A stretch of DNA of 64,000 bases, taken from positions 102,265 to 166,264 of the forward strand of contig CAJTPS010000009.1 in the NCBI GenBank assembly GCA_910578555.1, given 5' to 3'. Made by a program: the position numbers and the translations under genes. Each line of letters starts with the position of its first letter. Position 1 is the first letter of the stretch. The notes below the pieces were generated by a model. The model made no database searches and was not told where the DNA came from. It saw only the letters and a program-made list of their open reading frames with translations. Shown piece by piece: positions 32,912-41,664 of the stretch. This stretch comes from an uncultured Lachnospiraceae bacterium (GTDB taxonomy: Bacteria > Bacillota > Clostridia > Lachnospirales > Lachnospiraceae).

Positions 32912-32950
32912 ATCAGGAGTAAACGAAGATAAGTTTGGGAGGTTATGGCG

Positions 32951-34153
32951 ATGACGAGGAAAACAGTTATGAAAATGGCGGCAGTCTGTCTGACGCTCGT
33001 GGCGCTTACGGGCTGCGGCGCTGGACAGGGGGCGGATACAAAGCTGACCGTGTGGACGAACATGGGTGTGGAAGTCGAGACAATTCAGAAATATGCCGAT
33101 GAATGGGGCGCGGCTAACGGATATGAGGTCGAAGTAATCAAGCAGTCGCCCGCGGTGCAGCAGTTTGCGCAGGCGGTCAACAGCCCTGACGGTCCGGATG
33201 CTGTGGTCGGTATTCCGAATGATCAGCTGGCGGACTATGTCAATGCCGGACTGGCGGCAGAGGTACCCGCTGATCTTTATCAGGATGCGGATTTTTCAGA
33301 GGCAGCCATTCAGGCGTGTTATGTGGGTGGCACCAGATATGCCGCGCCGCTTTCCGTGGAGACGACAGCGCTTTTCTATAACACCGATATGGTGGCGCAG
33401 GTTCCGGCAACGTGGGAGGAACTGGTGGGGCATGCTGCAGAGCAGGGCGGCGTGTCTTTTGACGCCACCAGCATATACTATGATCTTGGATTTGTGAGAG
33501 CCTGCGGCGGATACATTTTTAAATATGAAAACGGCGCTTATGATGTTGCCGATATCGGGCTGGCAAACGAAGGCGCGGTGCAGGCGTATGAATTTATCAA
33601 TGCCTTGTGCAATGAGTACGGTCTGCTTTCCGCAGACGTTACGGCGGATATTGCGAGGAGTAATTTCCAGAACGCTCAGACTGCCTACTTTATCGGCGGA
33701 CCATGGGATATCGACGGATTTGCATCCGCGGGAACAAACTTCGGGGTTGCCGAGATGCCGACTTTTAACGGACAGCCGTTTGTCACGCCGGTGGGAACGC
33801 AGGTAAGCTTCGTGAGCAGCAAGAGCGACAGTCAGGATAAGGCGTGGGAGATGATTATGTATCTGATTGATCATGGCGCAATGGAGATGTACGAATGCGG
33901 CGACAGAATCCCAGCGAAGCTGGCAGATCAAGCGAATGATGCAATACAGAACAATGAGTATTCCAAGGCATTTATCGCGCAGATCAACAACGGAGAGCCC
34001 ATGCCTACGGTTTCTGAAATGGGGCAGCTCTGGGGGATTCATACCAATAATATCCGGTCTATGTGGACCGGTGAACTGACACCGCAGGAGGCGGCGGAAA
34101 ATATGGTGAAGCAGCTGGAGGAGGCGGTTTCGCTCATGAACTCAGGTAAATAA
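32951..34153 (+). CDS. Sugar ABC transporter solute-binding lipoprotein
   Basis: A lipoprotein signal (about residues 1-22, VCLTLVALTGC) precedes a family 1 extracellular sugar-binding domain (about 30-395) of the maltose/maltodextrin type. NTDMVAQVPATWEELVGHA and YFIGGPWDIDGFASAGTNFGVAEMP are typical. It binds oligosaccharides at the surface and delivers them to the permeases encoded next. In this operon the most likely ligand is a galacto-oligosaccharide released from galactan. ATG 32951 is preferred because GGGAGG lies 8 bases before it; ATG 32945 lies too near the site. GanS (CycB)-type is a reasonable name, but I leave the symbol empty. Confidence 0.9.
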   Translation: MTRKTVMKMAAVCLTLVALTGCGAGQGADTKLTVWTNMGVEVETIQKYADEWGAANGYEVEVIKQSPAVQQFAQAVNSPDGPDAVVGIPNDQLADYVNAGLAAEVPADLYQDADFSEAAIQACYVGGTRYAAPLSVETTALFYNTDMVAQVPATWEELVGHAAEQGGVSFDATSIYYDLGFVRACGGYIFKYENGAYDVADIGLANEGAVQAYEFINALCNEYGLLSADVTADIARSNFQNAQTAYFIGGPWDIDGFASAGTNFGVAEMPTFNGQPFVTPVGTQVSFVSSKSDSQDKAWEMIMYLIDHGAMEMYECGDRIPAKLADQANDAIQNNEYSKAFIAQINNGEPMPTVSEMGQLWGIHTNNIRSMWTGELTPQEAAENMVKQLEEAVSLMNSGK

Positions 34154-34166
34154 TGTGGAGGTCAGT

Positions 34167-35078
34167 ATGAGAAAAAAGAACAATGCAAAGGCATACGGGT
34201 ATCTTGCGCCGGCGCTGCTATCCATTCTGGTAGTTACATGCCTGCCGATTGTATATACGATTGTTATTTCGTTCACAAACTATAATATGTACCATCTGGG
34301 AGACTTCTCTTTTGTAGGGTGGGAAAATTATCTGACGGTTTTTTCCGGCAGTATCAGGTCGGTGTTTTTTCCGGTGCTTGGCTGGACCATATGTTTCGCC
34401 CTGATCAGTACGGCCGGTTCGTATGCCATGGGACTTATGCTGGCGATCCTGTTGAATAATCCCCGCATGAAGGAATCGAAGGTTTACAGATCTGTGCTGA
34501 TTGTGCCGTGGGCGCTGCCGTCCACTATCGCGATTCTTGCGTGGCAGGGACTGTTAAATGAACAGTACGGCGGCATCAATAATCTGCTTCATGCGATCGG
34601 GATTGCGGGCAATATTCCGTGGCTGACGAACCCTTTCTGGACACGCACGGGCATCATCATCGTCAATGTCTGGCTGGGTTTTCCTTACATGATGAATGTC
34701 TGTCTGGGCGGACTGCAGGCGATCTCCAACGACTATTATGAGGCGGCGAGGATAGACGGCGCTACAAAATTCCAATGTTTTAAGAGTATAACGCTGCCGA
34801 TGGTGACAAAGCTTTCCGTGCCGCTCGTGATATCAACTTTTGCCTCTAACTTCAATAATTTCGGCAACATCTATATGATCACACAGGGCGGTCCCGCGAG
34901 AGTGGATAATCAGTTTGCCGGTTATACGGATATTCTGGCGAGTACGACGTACAAAATGACTACATGGTCGAACCGGTACGAACTGTCGGCGACTTTCAGT
35001 GTGCTGATCTTTATCATCGTCGGGACCTTTACGCTGATTAACATGCACCTGTCAGGGTCATTTAAGGAAGTGAATTAG
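34167..35078 (+). CDS. Sugar ABC transporter permease, MalF-like
   Basis: This 303-residue membrane protein has about six helices and the EAA loop with YYEAARIDGATKFQCFKSITLPM, which contacts the ATPase. It pairs with the next permease and the binding lipoprotein upstream to import oligosaccharides. No ATPase gene is present, so a shared MsmK-type ATPase encoded elsewhere is likely. The start at 34167 has GGAGG 5 bases upstream; an earlier in-frame ATG at 34155 has none. Stop and next start are about 115 bases apart, with a possible degraded repeat between them. Confidence 0.93.
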   Translation: MRKKNNAKAYGYLAPALLSILVVTCLPIVYTIVISFTNYNMYHLGDFSFVGWENYLTVFSGSIRSVFFPVLGWTICFALISTAGSYAMGLMLAILLNNPRMKESKVYRSVLIVPWALPSTIAILAWQGLLNEQYGGINNLLHAIGIAGNIPWLTNPFWTRTGIIIVNVWLGFPYMMNVCLGGLQAISNDYYEAARIDGATKFQCFKSITLPMVTKLSVPLVISTFASNFNNFGNIYMITQGGPARVDNQFAGYTDILASTTYKMTTWSNRYELSATFSVLIFIIVGTFTLINMHLSGSFKEVN

Positions 35079-35192
35079 TATGCCAAAAAGACGGCATTCT
35101 CCGCGCTGGCCAGAAATCCGCAAAGCGAACTTGCTGCAGGCGGCATTTTTCCATAGAATTAGAGATTTAGTGTAACGGAAACGGAGGTTCCT

Positions 35193-36074
35193 ATGAGCTA
35201 TCAAATACAAAAACACGAGAGTCAGCAGATCAGGTATGGCGAGAGGATGTCACCCTCAGAGCGCAGAAGCCTGTGGGTGAGCAGGGTGTTCATCTGGATC
35301 ACGATGATCGTGGTGATTTTTCCGGCATTGTGGATCGTCATGTCATCTTTTTCGGCAGGAGACAGTTTCTTTCTGGCTTCTCTTTTCCCGAAGAAACTGA
35401 GTGCGGAACACTATGTCGATCTTTTTCGGGAGACTAATTTCGTGCAGTGGGTGTGGAATTCCCTGAAATTGTGTCTGATCGTGGCGGTCATTCAGCTTAT
35501 TCTCACTTCGCTGGCGGCATATGCTTTTGCAAGAATGCGTTTTACCGGCAGGAAGTACGGACTGATGTCGCTGCTTGTGCTGCAGGTGTTCCCGAACAGC
35601 ATGGCGGTGGCGGGCTATTATATTCTGATCTACAAATTCGGGCTTGTGGACAGCAGTCTGGCGCTGATCTTCGTGCTGGCAGGCGGAAGCGCTTTCAATA
35701 TCTGGCTGTTGAAATCCTACATTGACGGCATCCCTGTGGAACTGGACGAGGCGGCGCTTGTAGATGGAGCCAACCGGTTTCAGGTTTTTTATAAGGTGGT
35801 TCTGCCGCTGGCCATGCCGCAGCTGGCAGTGCTTTTCCTGTTTTCCTTTATCGCGACGTACAGTGAGTACGTGATCACCTCCATTTTCCTGCAGACGCCG
35901 GGCAAGATGACGCTGGCGCTCGGACTGCAGTCCTTTATCAGCGATCAGTTTGCCGCACACTGGACGATGTTCTCGGCGGCAGCAGTCATCTCCTCTCTGC
36001 CGATCATGGTGGTCTTCATGTGCCTGCAGAGATTTATTCAGAACGGTCTGGTGGCGGGCGGCGTAAAGGGATAG
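35193..36074 (+). CDS. Sugar ABC transporter permease, MalG-like
   Basis: This 293-residue protein has about six helices and the EAA loop LDEAALVDGANRFQVFYKVVLPL. The periplasmic-facing N-terminal stretch is short, as usual for MalG-type partners. With the previous gene it forms the membrane channel of the importer. The ATG has GGAGG 6 bases upstream. It ends the galactan operon; a new promoter starts 70 bases later for the flagellin-like gene. Confidence 0.93.
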   Translation: MSYQIQKHESQQIRYGERMSPSERRSLWVSRVFIWITMIVVIFPALWIVMSSFSAGDSFFLASLFPKKLSAEHYVDLFRETNFVQWVWNSLKLCLIVAVIQLILTSLAAYAFARMRFTGRKYGLMSLLVLQVFPNSMAVAGYYILIYKFGLVDSSLALIFVLAGGSAFNIWLLKSYIDGIPVELDEAALVDGANRFQVFYKVVLPLAMPQLAVLFLFSFIATYSEYVITSIFLQTPGKMTLALGLQSFISDQFAAHWTMFSAAAVISSLPIMVVFMCLQRFIQNGLVAGGVKG

Positions 36075-36147
36075 TCTGCGGTATCATTATGATAAACGGC
36101 TATATGGATCAGCCTCTTACGTACAGGAGAAAGTTTTCGGAAAAACC

Positions 36148-36176
36148 TTGACTGTTTTTGTGAATATGGATATGAT
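36148..36176 (+). promoter_or_regulatory. Promoter for the flagellin-like gene
   Basis: TTGACT (36148-36153) and TATGAT (36171-36176) are 17 bases apart. This is a sigma-A-type pair; I saw no sigma-28 (TAAA-CCGATAT type) promoter, which true flagellins usually have. Confidence 0.6.
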
Positions 36177-36296
36177 GATGATAGAAGGAAGAGTTTGCCA
36201 ACAGGTTTACAGAGTGGCAGATTTTAGAACATGATATCAATATTAAGCTGCATGAATTTGCAGTAATTTAATATTCGCAGGAAAGGAGGCGTGGTT

Positions 36297-37067
36297 ATGA
36301 GTGCGATGACAATCAGCGGAAGCGGTAACGATATCTTCAAATCTTATTCACAGCTTGCAAGCGGTAAGAAAATCAATTCTGCGGCAGATGATGCGGCAGG
36401 ACTCGCGATTGCGAAGAAAATGCAGAGAGAAGAGACCGGTTTAAGTGTCGGCGCACAGAATGCGCAGGCAGGTATCGGTGCGTTGAACGTAGCGGACGGC
36501 GCGCTCGGCGGTATGACGGACTATTTACAGAGAATCCGTGATCTTGCACTGCGGTCTATGAATGGGCTGAATACGGCGGAAGATAAGCAGATTTATCAGG
36601 ATGAGATCAATCAGTTAAAGCAGGGCATTCAGTCATTGGCGAAGGATACCTCGCTGAATGAGCAGAAGCTGTTGGACGGCAGTATGGCGGATATGGGGAT
36701 CGCGACCAATCCGAACGGCGGCGGCATGAAGATTCAGATGGAAAATTCCACACTCGAAGCGCTGGGAATCGCGGATCTGGATGTTACGTCCGACGAATTT
36801 GATCTGAAAGCCATTGACAAGGCGCTTGATATGGTGTCTTCCAGAAGAAGCAGTATAGGTGCGGCTACCAACCGTCTGGAACATACCTATAACTACAATA
36901 CAAGGGCGTCTTTAGAGCAGCTTGGCGCGAGAAGCAGACTGGAAGATCTGGACTTCCCGAAGGCAATATCCGAGAAGCAGCAGAAGGAAGTTCTGGGGCA
37001 GTACCGGATGATGATGCTGCGTCAGCAGATGAACCAGAAGAGCATGATTACAGGAATGTTCTTCTAG
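36297..37067 (+). CDS. Flagellin-like protein, short
   Basis: This 256-residue protein keeps the conserved N-terminal D0/D1 block of flagellins (LASGKKINSAADDAAGLAIAKKMQ, and GGMTDYLQRIRDLALRSMNG) and part of the C-terminal helix (SSIGAATNRLEHTYNYN). It differs at both ends. The residues before LASGKK are shorter than usual, and the C-terminus ends in EVLGQYRMMMLRQQMNQKSMITGMFF instead of the flagellin end. It has no visible central domain. No other flagellar genes are in the window. It may be a filament component of a divergent flagellum, or a flagellin relative with another job. ATG 36297 has GGAGG 7 bases upstream. Confidence 0.85.
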   Translation: MSAMTISGSGNDIFKSYSQLASGKKINSAADDAAGLAIAKKMQREETGLSVGAQNAQAGIGALNVADGALGGMTDYLQRIRDLALRSMNGLNTAEDKQIYQDEINQLKQGIQSLAKDTSLNEQKLLDGSMADMGIATNPNGGGMKIQMENSTLEALGIADLDVTSDEFDLKAIDKALDMVSSRRSSIGAATNRLEHTYNYNTRASLEQLGARSRLEDLDFPKAISEKQQKEVLGQYRMMMLRQQMNQKSMITGMFF

Positions 37068-37094
37068 GAGCGTTTATTTCAGAGTGTAAATCAG

Positions 37095-37140
37095 GGAGGG
37101 TCTGTACACGGGAGAACGGTGTGCAGACTCTTTTTTTGTA
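37095..37140 (+). terminator. Terminator after the flagellin-like gene
   Basis: GTCTGTACAC pairs with GTGTGCAGAC with one wobble around a short loop, followed by TCTTTTTTTG. Confidence 0.85.
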
Positions 37141-37208
37141 TTATGGGGTTAGGGTGTCAAAAGGTGCATTTCGTCAAAAGGATGCAGGCAGTTAATTAGA
37201 AAATTCCC

Positions 37209-37237
37209 TTGCAATCGGAAATGATCTGGTGTATACT
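37209..37237 (+). promoter_or_regulatory. Promoter of the riboflavin transporter unit
   Basis: TTGCAA (37209-37214) and TATACT (37232-37237) are 17 bases apart, directly ahead of the FMN riboswitch. Confidence 0.8.
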
Positions 37238-37250
37238 CTAACAGAAAAAG

Positions 37251-37430
37251 TTCTTCGGGGTTGGGTGTAATTCCCTACCGGCGGTATAGTCCGCGACCCG
37301 TGGCGGCATAAGCTTCGTTTCTTTCGGTGTTGACGATCAGATCAATGGCGGAAGCGGCTGGCAGGATGTTGTAACGGCTGATTTGGTGCAATTCCAAAAC
37401 CGACAGTAAAGTCTGGATGAGAGAAGAAAT
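37251..37430 (+). ncRNA. FMN riboswitch (RFN element)
   Basis: The conserved core is readable: GTAATTCCCTACCGGCGGTATAGTCCGCGACCC opens it (first bases near 37267), and GGTGCAATTCCAAAACCGACAGTAAAGTCTGGATG closes it near 37415. FMN binding would favour the terminator at 37486-37513 and so shut down ribU. The layout (promoter, aptamer, terminator, riboflavin transporter) is the standard one. Confidence 0.95.
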
Positions 37431-37485
37431 GACAGGATGACACGCGGCGTTGCCGTGTGGATAATTGTTTGCTCTGCTTTATTAC

Positions 37486-37513
37486 CCCCGAGACATATGT
37501 TTCGGGGTTTTTT
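37486..37513 (+). terminator. Riboswitch-controlled terminator
   Basis: CCCCGA (37486-37491) pairs with TCGGGG (37502-37507), followed by a six-T run. Upstream, ACACG pairs with CGTGT at about 37440-37459 and could be the competing hairpin. Confidence 0.8.
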
Positions 37514-37523
37514 GATGCGCACG

Positions 37524-37660
37524 CCCGCATGAGGAATAATGTTGCTGAAGCAACATGCGGGCGGCGCCGCGAACAGGGAAAAGTTTCCCTGCTCGATTGC
37601 GCGAGAACTTTTTCCGACAAAATTATGGACAGAAGCGATATGCTTCGGAATGGAGGAAAA
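37524..37660 (+). promoter_or_regulatory. Hairpin-rich leader between riboswitch terminator and ribU
   Basis: After the terminator come GCCCGC pairing with GCGGGC around the perfect hairpin ATGTTGC-TGAA-GCAACAT, then CAGGGAAA pairing with TTTCCCTG, and AAGC pairing with GCTT. The ribosome site is in the phrase CGGAATGGAGG. A similar series of hairpins with the same CTTCGGAATGGAGGAAA ending precedes the MTA deaminase gene at 61.7 kb. An open frame (37531-37669) covers the leader, but I do not call it a gene. Confidence 0.6.
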
Positions 37661-37661
37661 A

Positions 37662-38432
37662 ATGGGTAACGGATTATTACAAAGTATTGCAGACAATGCG
37701 ACATTCGTGTTGGTCTGCGCAGGTGTGGCAGTGGGATTGTTTGCGATCGCATATGCGGCGGAAAAGTATGTGTATAAGCGGGACGGCATCAAGGAGAGGA
37801 TCTTGAGTACAAGAAAGATCACGATGATCGGACTTTTTTCCGCGCTTGCCGTAATTCTACATATATTTGATTTTCCGATTCCGTTTCTGGCACCCGGATT
37901 CTATAAACTGGATTTCAGTGAGATTCCGGCACTGGTAGGTACCTTCGCGTTTGGACCGGTGGCAGGCGTGATGATTGAACTCTGCAAGATTCTGCTTAAA
38001 CTGGTGATCAAGGGAACCAGTACCGCATTCGTGGGTGATCTTGCTAATTTTGTGATCGGATGCAGTCTGATTCTGCCGGCATCGATCATCTACATGTTTA
38101 AGAAGACGAGGAAAAGAGCATTCCTGTCCTGTATAGCCGGTTCCGTGATCATGACGGTATTTGGAACGGCATTTAACGGGATATATCTGCTTCCTGCATT
38201 TTCCGCATTGTTCGGAATGCCCATGGAGGCGATTATTGCGGCAGGTGCGGAGATCAATGGCAATATTCATAATGTTACGTCTTTCGTATGCTTTGCGGTG
38301 GCGCCGATCAATATCATTAAGAGTGTGGCGGCCTCCGGTGTGACATTGCTGATTTATAAGCCGCTCAGCCCGATCCTGAAGAACGCGCATGTTCATACGC
38401 AGAGTAAGGATAAGATGGCTGTGGAGAGATAG
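37662..38432 (+). CDS. ribU: Riboflavin ECF transporter S component
   Basis: This 256-residue membrane protein binds riboflavin for uptake, working with the shared ECF A, A' and T subunits. It has about six helices (about 13-30, 45-62, 75-120, 130-150, 160-195 and 205-240) and the RibU block KITMIGLFSALAVILHIFDFPIPF. FYKLDFSEIPALVGTFAFGP is the family signature. The FMN riboswitch upstream confirms the role. The start at ATG 37662 follows GGAGG 8 bases upstream; longer frames are leader sequence. The C-terminal 25 residues are hydrophilic. Confidence 0.95.
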   Translation: MGNGLLQSIADNATFVLVCAGVAVGLFAIAYAAEKYVYKRDGIKERILSTRKITMIGLFSALAVILHIFDFPIPFLAPGFYKLDFSEIPALVGTFAFGPVAGVMIELCKILLKLVIKGTSTAFVGDLANFVIGCSLILPASIIYMFKKTRKRAFLSCIAGSVIMTVFGTAFNGIYLLPAFSALFGMPMEAIIAAGAEINGNIHNVTSFVCFAVAPINIIKSVAASGVTLLIYKPLSPILKNAHVHTQSKDKMAVER

Positions 38433-38467
38433 TATTCATTGTTCATAGGATTGTATTATGCGAAAGG

Positions 38468-38551
38468 GAAAATGTAAGCGGATTTTATGGCTTGCATTTT
38501 TCTTTTTGTCTGTGACACAAAAAGAAACGACGGCTTTTTTCTTTTGCCGTC
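38468..38551 (+). terminator. Two hairpins after ribU
   Basis: AATGTAAGC pairs with GCTTGCATT before a T-rich run, a typical terminator. About 20 bases on, ACGACGGC pairs with GCCGTCGT around a T-rich loop. Confidence 0.75.
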
Positions 38552-38590
38552 GTGCGGCAGATTAAAAATTGAATGGTGAGTATTCTATCA

Positions 38591-38722
38591 TTACAACTCT
38601 GCCTTATTGAAAATTACAGAACCAGCCAAAAGTAAAATAAACATTATAAATATCGAAATAATGATTGTACTTGTATAATCATAAGCAGAAATAGCTTCAT
38701 CATTCCTTTGGTTGTGGATTTG
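38591..38722 (-). pseudogene. Remnant C-terminus of an ABC-2-type permease
   Basis: An open frame of 43 codons without a start follows an in-frame stop, and reads like the last helix of an ABC-2 exporter permease: DYTSTIIISIFIMFILLLAG, then VIFNKAEL. The rest of the gene is gone. Exporter genes of the same general class follow on the plus strand. The fragment is more AT-rich than the genes around it. Confidence 0.45.
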
Positions 38723-38739
38723 TTACGCGATAGAACGCC

Positions 38740-39218
38740 ATTTTGCCGGGGCTGGGTATAAATCCCTGTCCCCGGCAGAAACGCGCCCTCAAAGCCGCAT
38801 ATAGCAAGGCTTTTTTGAGATAATCAACCATTTTAGCTAAAAAACACTAATTTTTTTTATTGTTTAATAGAATACTGACTTTTCAAAGCAGAAAAAAGTT
38901 ATATAATAGAGAGAAATTTGAATTAAGATAAGCTTAAGGTTTCATGATCATGATTTTAAGAAACGGCTGTTAAGATACTTCCGTAAACAGAGGAGTAGGA
39001 TTGAAGAAAAATGCAGGGCAGAGTCGTTGTATATATGAGAAAGATTATTTTAGACGAAATAAGACGGACATTTTCGTGATAATCTTGCAGTAAAATATTT
39101 TAGATACAGGAGAAATGTGAAAGAAAACGCAAGTTGGTGCCCGCGCGCTGCCGGCACAAACCCATAGTGCGCAGACTCGGTAAACTGCGTTAAAGGCGGC
39201 GCAGAAATGGAGATCATT
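38740..39218. other. Gap before the exporter genes, mostly without a gene
   Basis: GCCGGGG pairs with CCCCGGC at about 38743-38774, and a GGCTTTTTT hairpin follows near 38790-38818. The rest is AT-rich. A 30-codon open frame with GAGGAG before a TTG (39001-39093) has no recognisable product. Nothing else is supported. Confidence 0.4.
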
Positions 39219-39920
39219 ATGGAGGCATTGGTTGAGATTCGGGATATGTGTAAGACATACAATCCCGGTGAGAATGAAGTAAAGGCGCTGGATCACGTGA
39301 GCCTGACGATTCATGAGAAGGAGTTTGTGGCGATCATCGGACATTCCGGTTCCGGTAAATCTACCCTGATGAATATGCTGGGATGTCTGGATGTGCCTAC
39401 CAGCGGCAGCTACTATCTGCATGGACATGATGTGGCAGGCATGACGGACGATGAGCTTTCGGACATTCGCAATCAGGAGATTGGCTTTATTTTTCAGGGA
39501 TTTAACCTGATTCCGAGCCTGACGGCGCTTGAGAATGTGGAACTGCCTTTAATTTATCGCGGCGTTGGCAAGCGGGAGCGGACGGAACTGTCTGACCGGG
39601 CACTGAATAAGGTGGGATTGGAGAACCGTAAAGATCATAAACCTTCGGAAATGTCCGGCGGACAACAGCAGAGAGTGGCCATTGCCAGAGCCATCGCGCA
39701 GGCGCCGCCGATTATTCTGGCAGATGAGCCTACAGGAAATCTGGATTCCAATTCCACAAGGGAGATTATGGGGATTCTTAAGGGACTGCACGAGGAAGGC
39801 AGAACCGTTATCCTGATCACACATGATAATGAGATTGCGTCGCAGGCGCGGCGTGTGATAAAGATCATGGACGGAAAGATCGTGGAAGATTATGAGAATG
39901 AAATACAGATGGCCGTATGA
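39219..39920 (+). CDS. MacB/LolD-type ABC exporter ATPase
   Basis: This 233-residue ATPase has Walker A in GHSGSGKST, the signature SGGQQQRVAIARA and Walker B in ILADEPTGNLD. The H-loop is ITHDNE. It powers the following permease and works with the adaptor encoded between them, as in MacAB-type macrolide or peptide exporters. The start at 39219 is preferred because GGAG lies 6 bases ahead; ATG 39207 would add four residues. Its neighbours are an adaptor and a MacB permease in the same direction. The substrate is unknown. Confidence 0.93.
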   Translation: MEALVEIRDMCKTYNPGENEVKALDHVSLTIHEKEFVAIIGHSGSGKSTLMNMLGCLDVPTSGSYYLHGHDVAGMTDDELSDIRNQEIGFIFQGFNLIPSLTALENVELPLIYRGVGKRERTELSDRALNKVGLENRKDHKPSEMSGGQQQRVAIARAIAQAPPIILADEPTGNLDSNSTREIMGILKGLHEEGRTVILITHDNEIASQARRVIKIMDGKIVEDYENEIQMAV

Positions 39921-40046
39921 GCACGGAATCATTGTGAATGAAAAAAACATTTTGTAACAAAAACATGAGCAGGAATGAAGAGTAGATTGAGTCAGAGCCG
40001 GGGATATGCCTTGATCGCAGTAAACTGTTCTGATATGGAGGTAGAC

Positions 40047-41585
40047 ATGAAAGAAGAATTGAAAACAGCAGACTCCGTGAAAAGCAATGAGAATACTGCA
40101 GGCGTTGCGGAGACGGGAAGTCAGGCAGAAAAAGAAAGTAAGAAGCATAAGGCAAAAAAGGAGAAAGCATCCGGAACATCCATGGATAAGAAGAAAAGGA
40201 AGAAGATCGTAAGACGCTGTGTGATCGGCGGTGTGGCGGCAGTGATCGTTATTTTCATGGTCGGCAATTCCATCGCGGCGAAGAACGCGGGAACAGTGGT
40301 CTCCACGACGACGGCCACAGTGCAGGATATTGAGCAGATACTGAATACCAGCGGCACGGTCAGGAGTGAGGAGACGAAGACCTATTTTGCACCGGTAGCA
40401 GTGCAGATCGGTACAGTGGATGTGGCGGCAGGAGACAGCGTGAAAAAGGGTGACAGTCTGCTCAACTACGATGCCGATGCCCTGAAAGAGGCGAAACAGA
40501 TCGCGGAGCTTAAGCTGCAGGCCAGCGAAGGCGGCTATGAAAGCTCTATCCATAAGGATAACAAGTACATAGCCGAACTGGGTGAGGCGAATGTGAATCT
40601 TGCGGTGCTGGAACAGCAGATTGCAGACAGTGAGAATTATGTAAAAGAACTGCAGCAGAAGATTAACGATAAAAAGACATGGCTTGCGCATGAAGGCACA
40701 TTGCTCCAGGTATCTCTTCTGGACTGGTCGGACAGACCTGATTCGGACGAATACCTGAATCTGCAGAAGCTGATACAGTTTAATACATACGAGCAGCAGA
40801 ATAATAAAGATATTCTGGCATGGCAGAAGGAAGTGGATCTCTATCAGGAGAAAATAGCGGCTTATAAAGAGTACCGTTCTGAGATGAAATCACAGAAGAA
40901 CAGCTCCGAGGGAGGCTCCATGGACAAGGGCGGCAGAAGTCAGTTGGAGGCCAATACACAGATGGAGCGGATAAGCGGACAGGAGACACTGGACAACATT
41001 CATGAGGTGGAAAACGGAATACTGGCAGAGTTTGACGGCGTTGTCACGGAGATGGAGGCTGTTGAGGGTTCTGTGCCGCAGGAGGGAACGAAGCTGGTTA
41101 CCGTGGAGAGCACGGAGAAGGTTAAGGTGGAGATTAATGTCTCCAAATATGATCTGGAGAAAATTCAGGTGGGGCAGGCAGTCGATATTGATATTGCCGG
41201 TAAGAAATATGAAGGCAGCGTGACGAAGATCGACCGTATGGCAACGACGAATCAGAGCGGCGCGGCCGTGGTAGGAGCGGAGATCGGGATCGAGAATCCG
41301 GATACGGACATCTACCTTGGAGTAGAAGCGAGAGTGGAGATTCATACGGCGTCCGCCGCAGGCGTGGTGACGATTCCGCTGGAGGTTATCAATACGGATA
41401 TGGATGGAGATTTTGTGTTTGTGGCAGAGAACGGCGTGGCGGTGAAGAGGCGGATCACCACAGGCATTGCTTCCGACAGCTTCAGTGAAGTAACGGAAGG
41501 TCTGGCAGAAGGCGAAACGGTCATTGTGACGACGGGGCAGAATCTGGAGGAAGGCATGCCCGTAACGGCTATCCCGCAGCAGTAG
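40047..41585 (+). CDS. MacA-type membrane fusion adaptor
   Basis: This 512-residue HlyD/MacA-family adaptor has a Lys/Glu-rich cytoplasmic stretch (about 1-50), one membrane helix (about 58-75) and an outer lipoyl/beta-barrel region with a coiled-coil hairpin (about 175-305, KDNKYIAELGEANVNLAVLE). VGDSVKKGDSLLNYDADALKEAK-like text is the lipoyl entry. It would bridge the MacB permease to the outside and help release substrate. ATG 40047 has GGAGG 5 bases upstream. It lies between the ATPase and permease genes, as in typical MacAB operons. Confidence 0.92.
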   Translation: MKEELKTADSVKSNENTAGVAETGSQAEKESKKHKAKKEKASGTSMDKKKRKKIVRRCVIGGVAAVIVIFMVGNSIAAKNAGTVVSTTTATVQDIEQILNTSGTVRSEETKTYFAPVAVQIGTVDVAAGDSVKKGDSLLNYDADALKEAKQIAELKLQASEGGYESSIHKDNKYIAELGEANVNLAVLEQQIADSENYVKELQQKINDKKTWLAHEGTLLQVSLLDWSDRPDSDEYLNLQKLIQFNTYEQQNNKDILAWQKEVDLYQEKIAAYKEYRSEMKSQKNSSEGGSMDKGGRSQLEANTQMERISGQETLDNIHEVENGILAEFDGVVTEMEAVEGSVPQEGTKLVTVESTEKVKVEINVSKYDLEKIQVGQAVDIDIAGKKYEGSVTKIDRMATTNQSGAAVVGAEIGIENPDTDIYLGVEARVEIHTASAAGVVTIPLEVINTDMDGDFVFVAENGVAVKRRITTGIASDSFSEVTEGLAEGETVIVTTGQNLEEGMPVTAIPQQ

Positions 41586-41664
41586 AAGACGATGAATATT
41601 TGTCAAACCGTACAGATGCCGGCCGGAAAATCATGCGGCGGCAGGAAAGGGATAGGTTGTTACA

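Noticed and set aside
36075..36296. Sigma-28 promoter before the flagellin-like gene
   Set aside because: No TAAA/CCGATAT-type pair found; a sigma-A-like promoter is present instead.
37457..37669. A 70-codon frame through the ribU leader
   Set aside because: It crosses the riboswitch terminator hairpin and runs past the ribU start in another frame; it has no supported product.
39549..40691. A 380-codon open frame opposite the exporter ATPase and adaptor genes
   Set aside because: It is a shadow of well-supported genes on the other strand.
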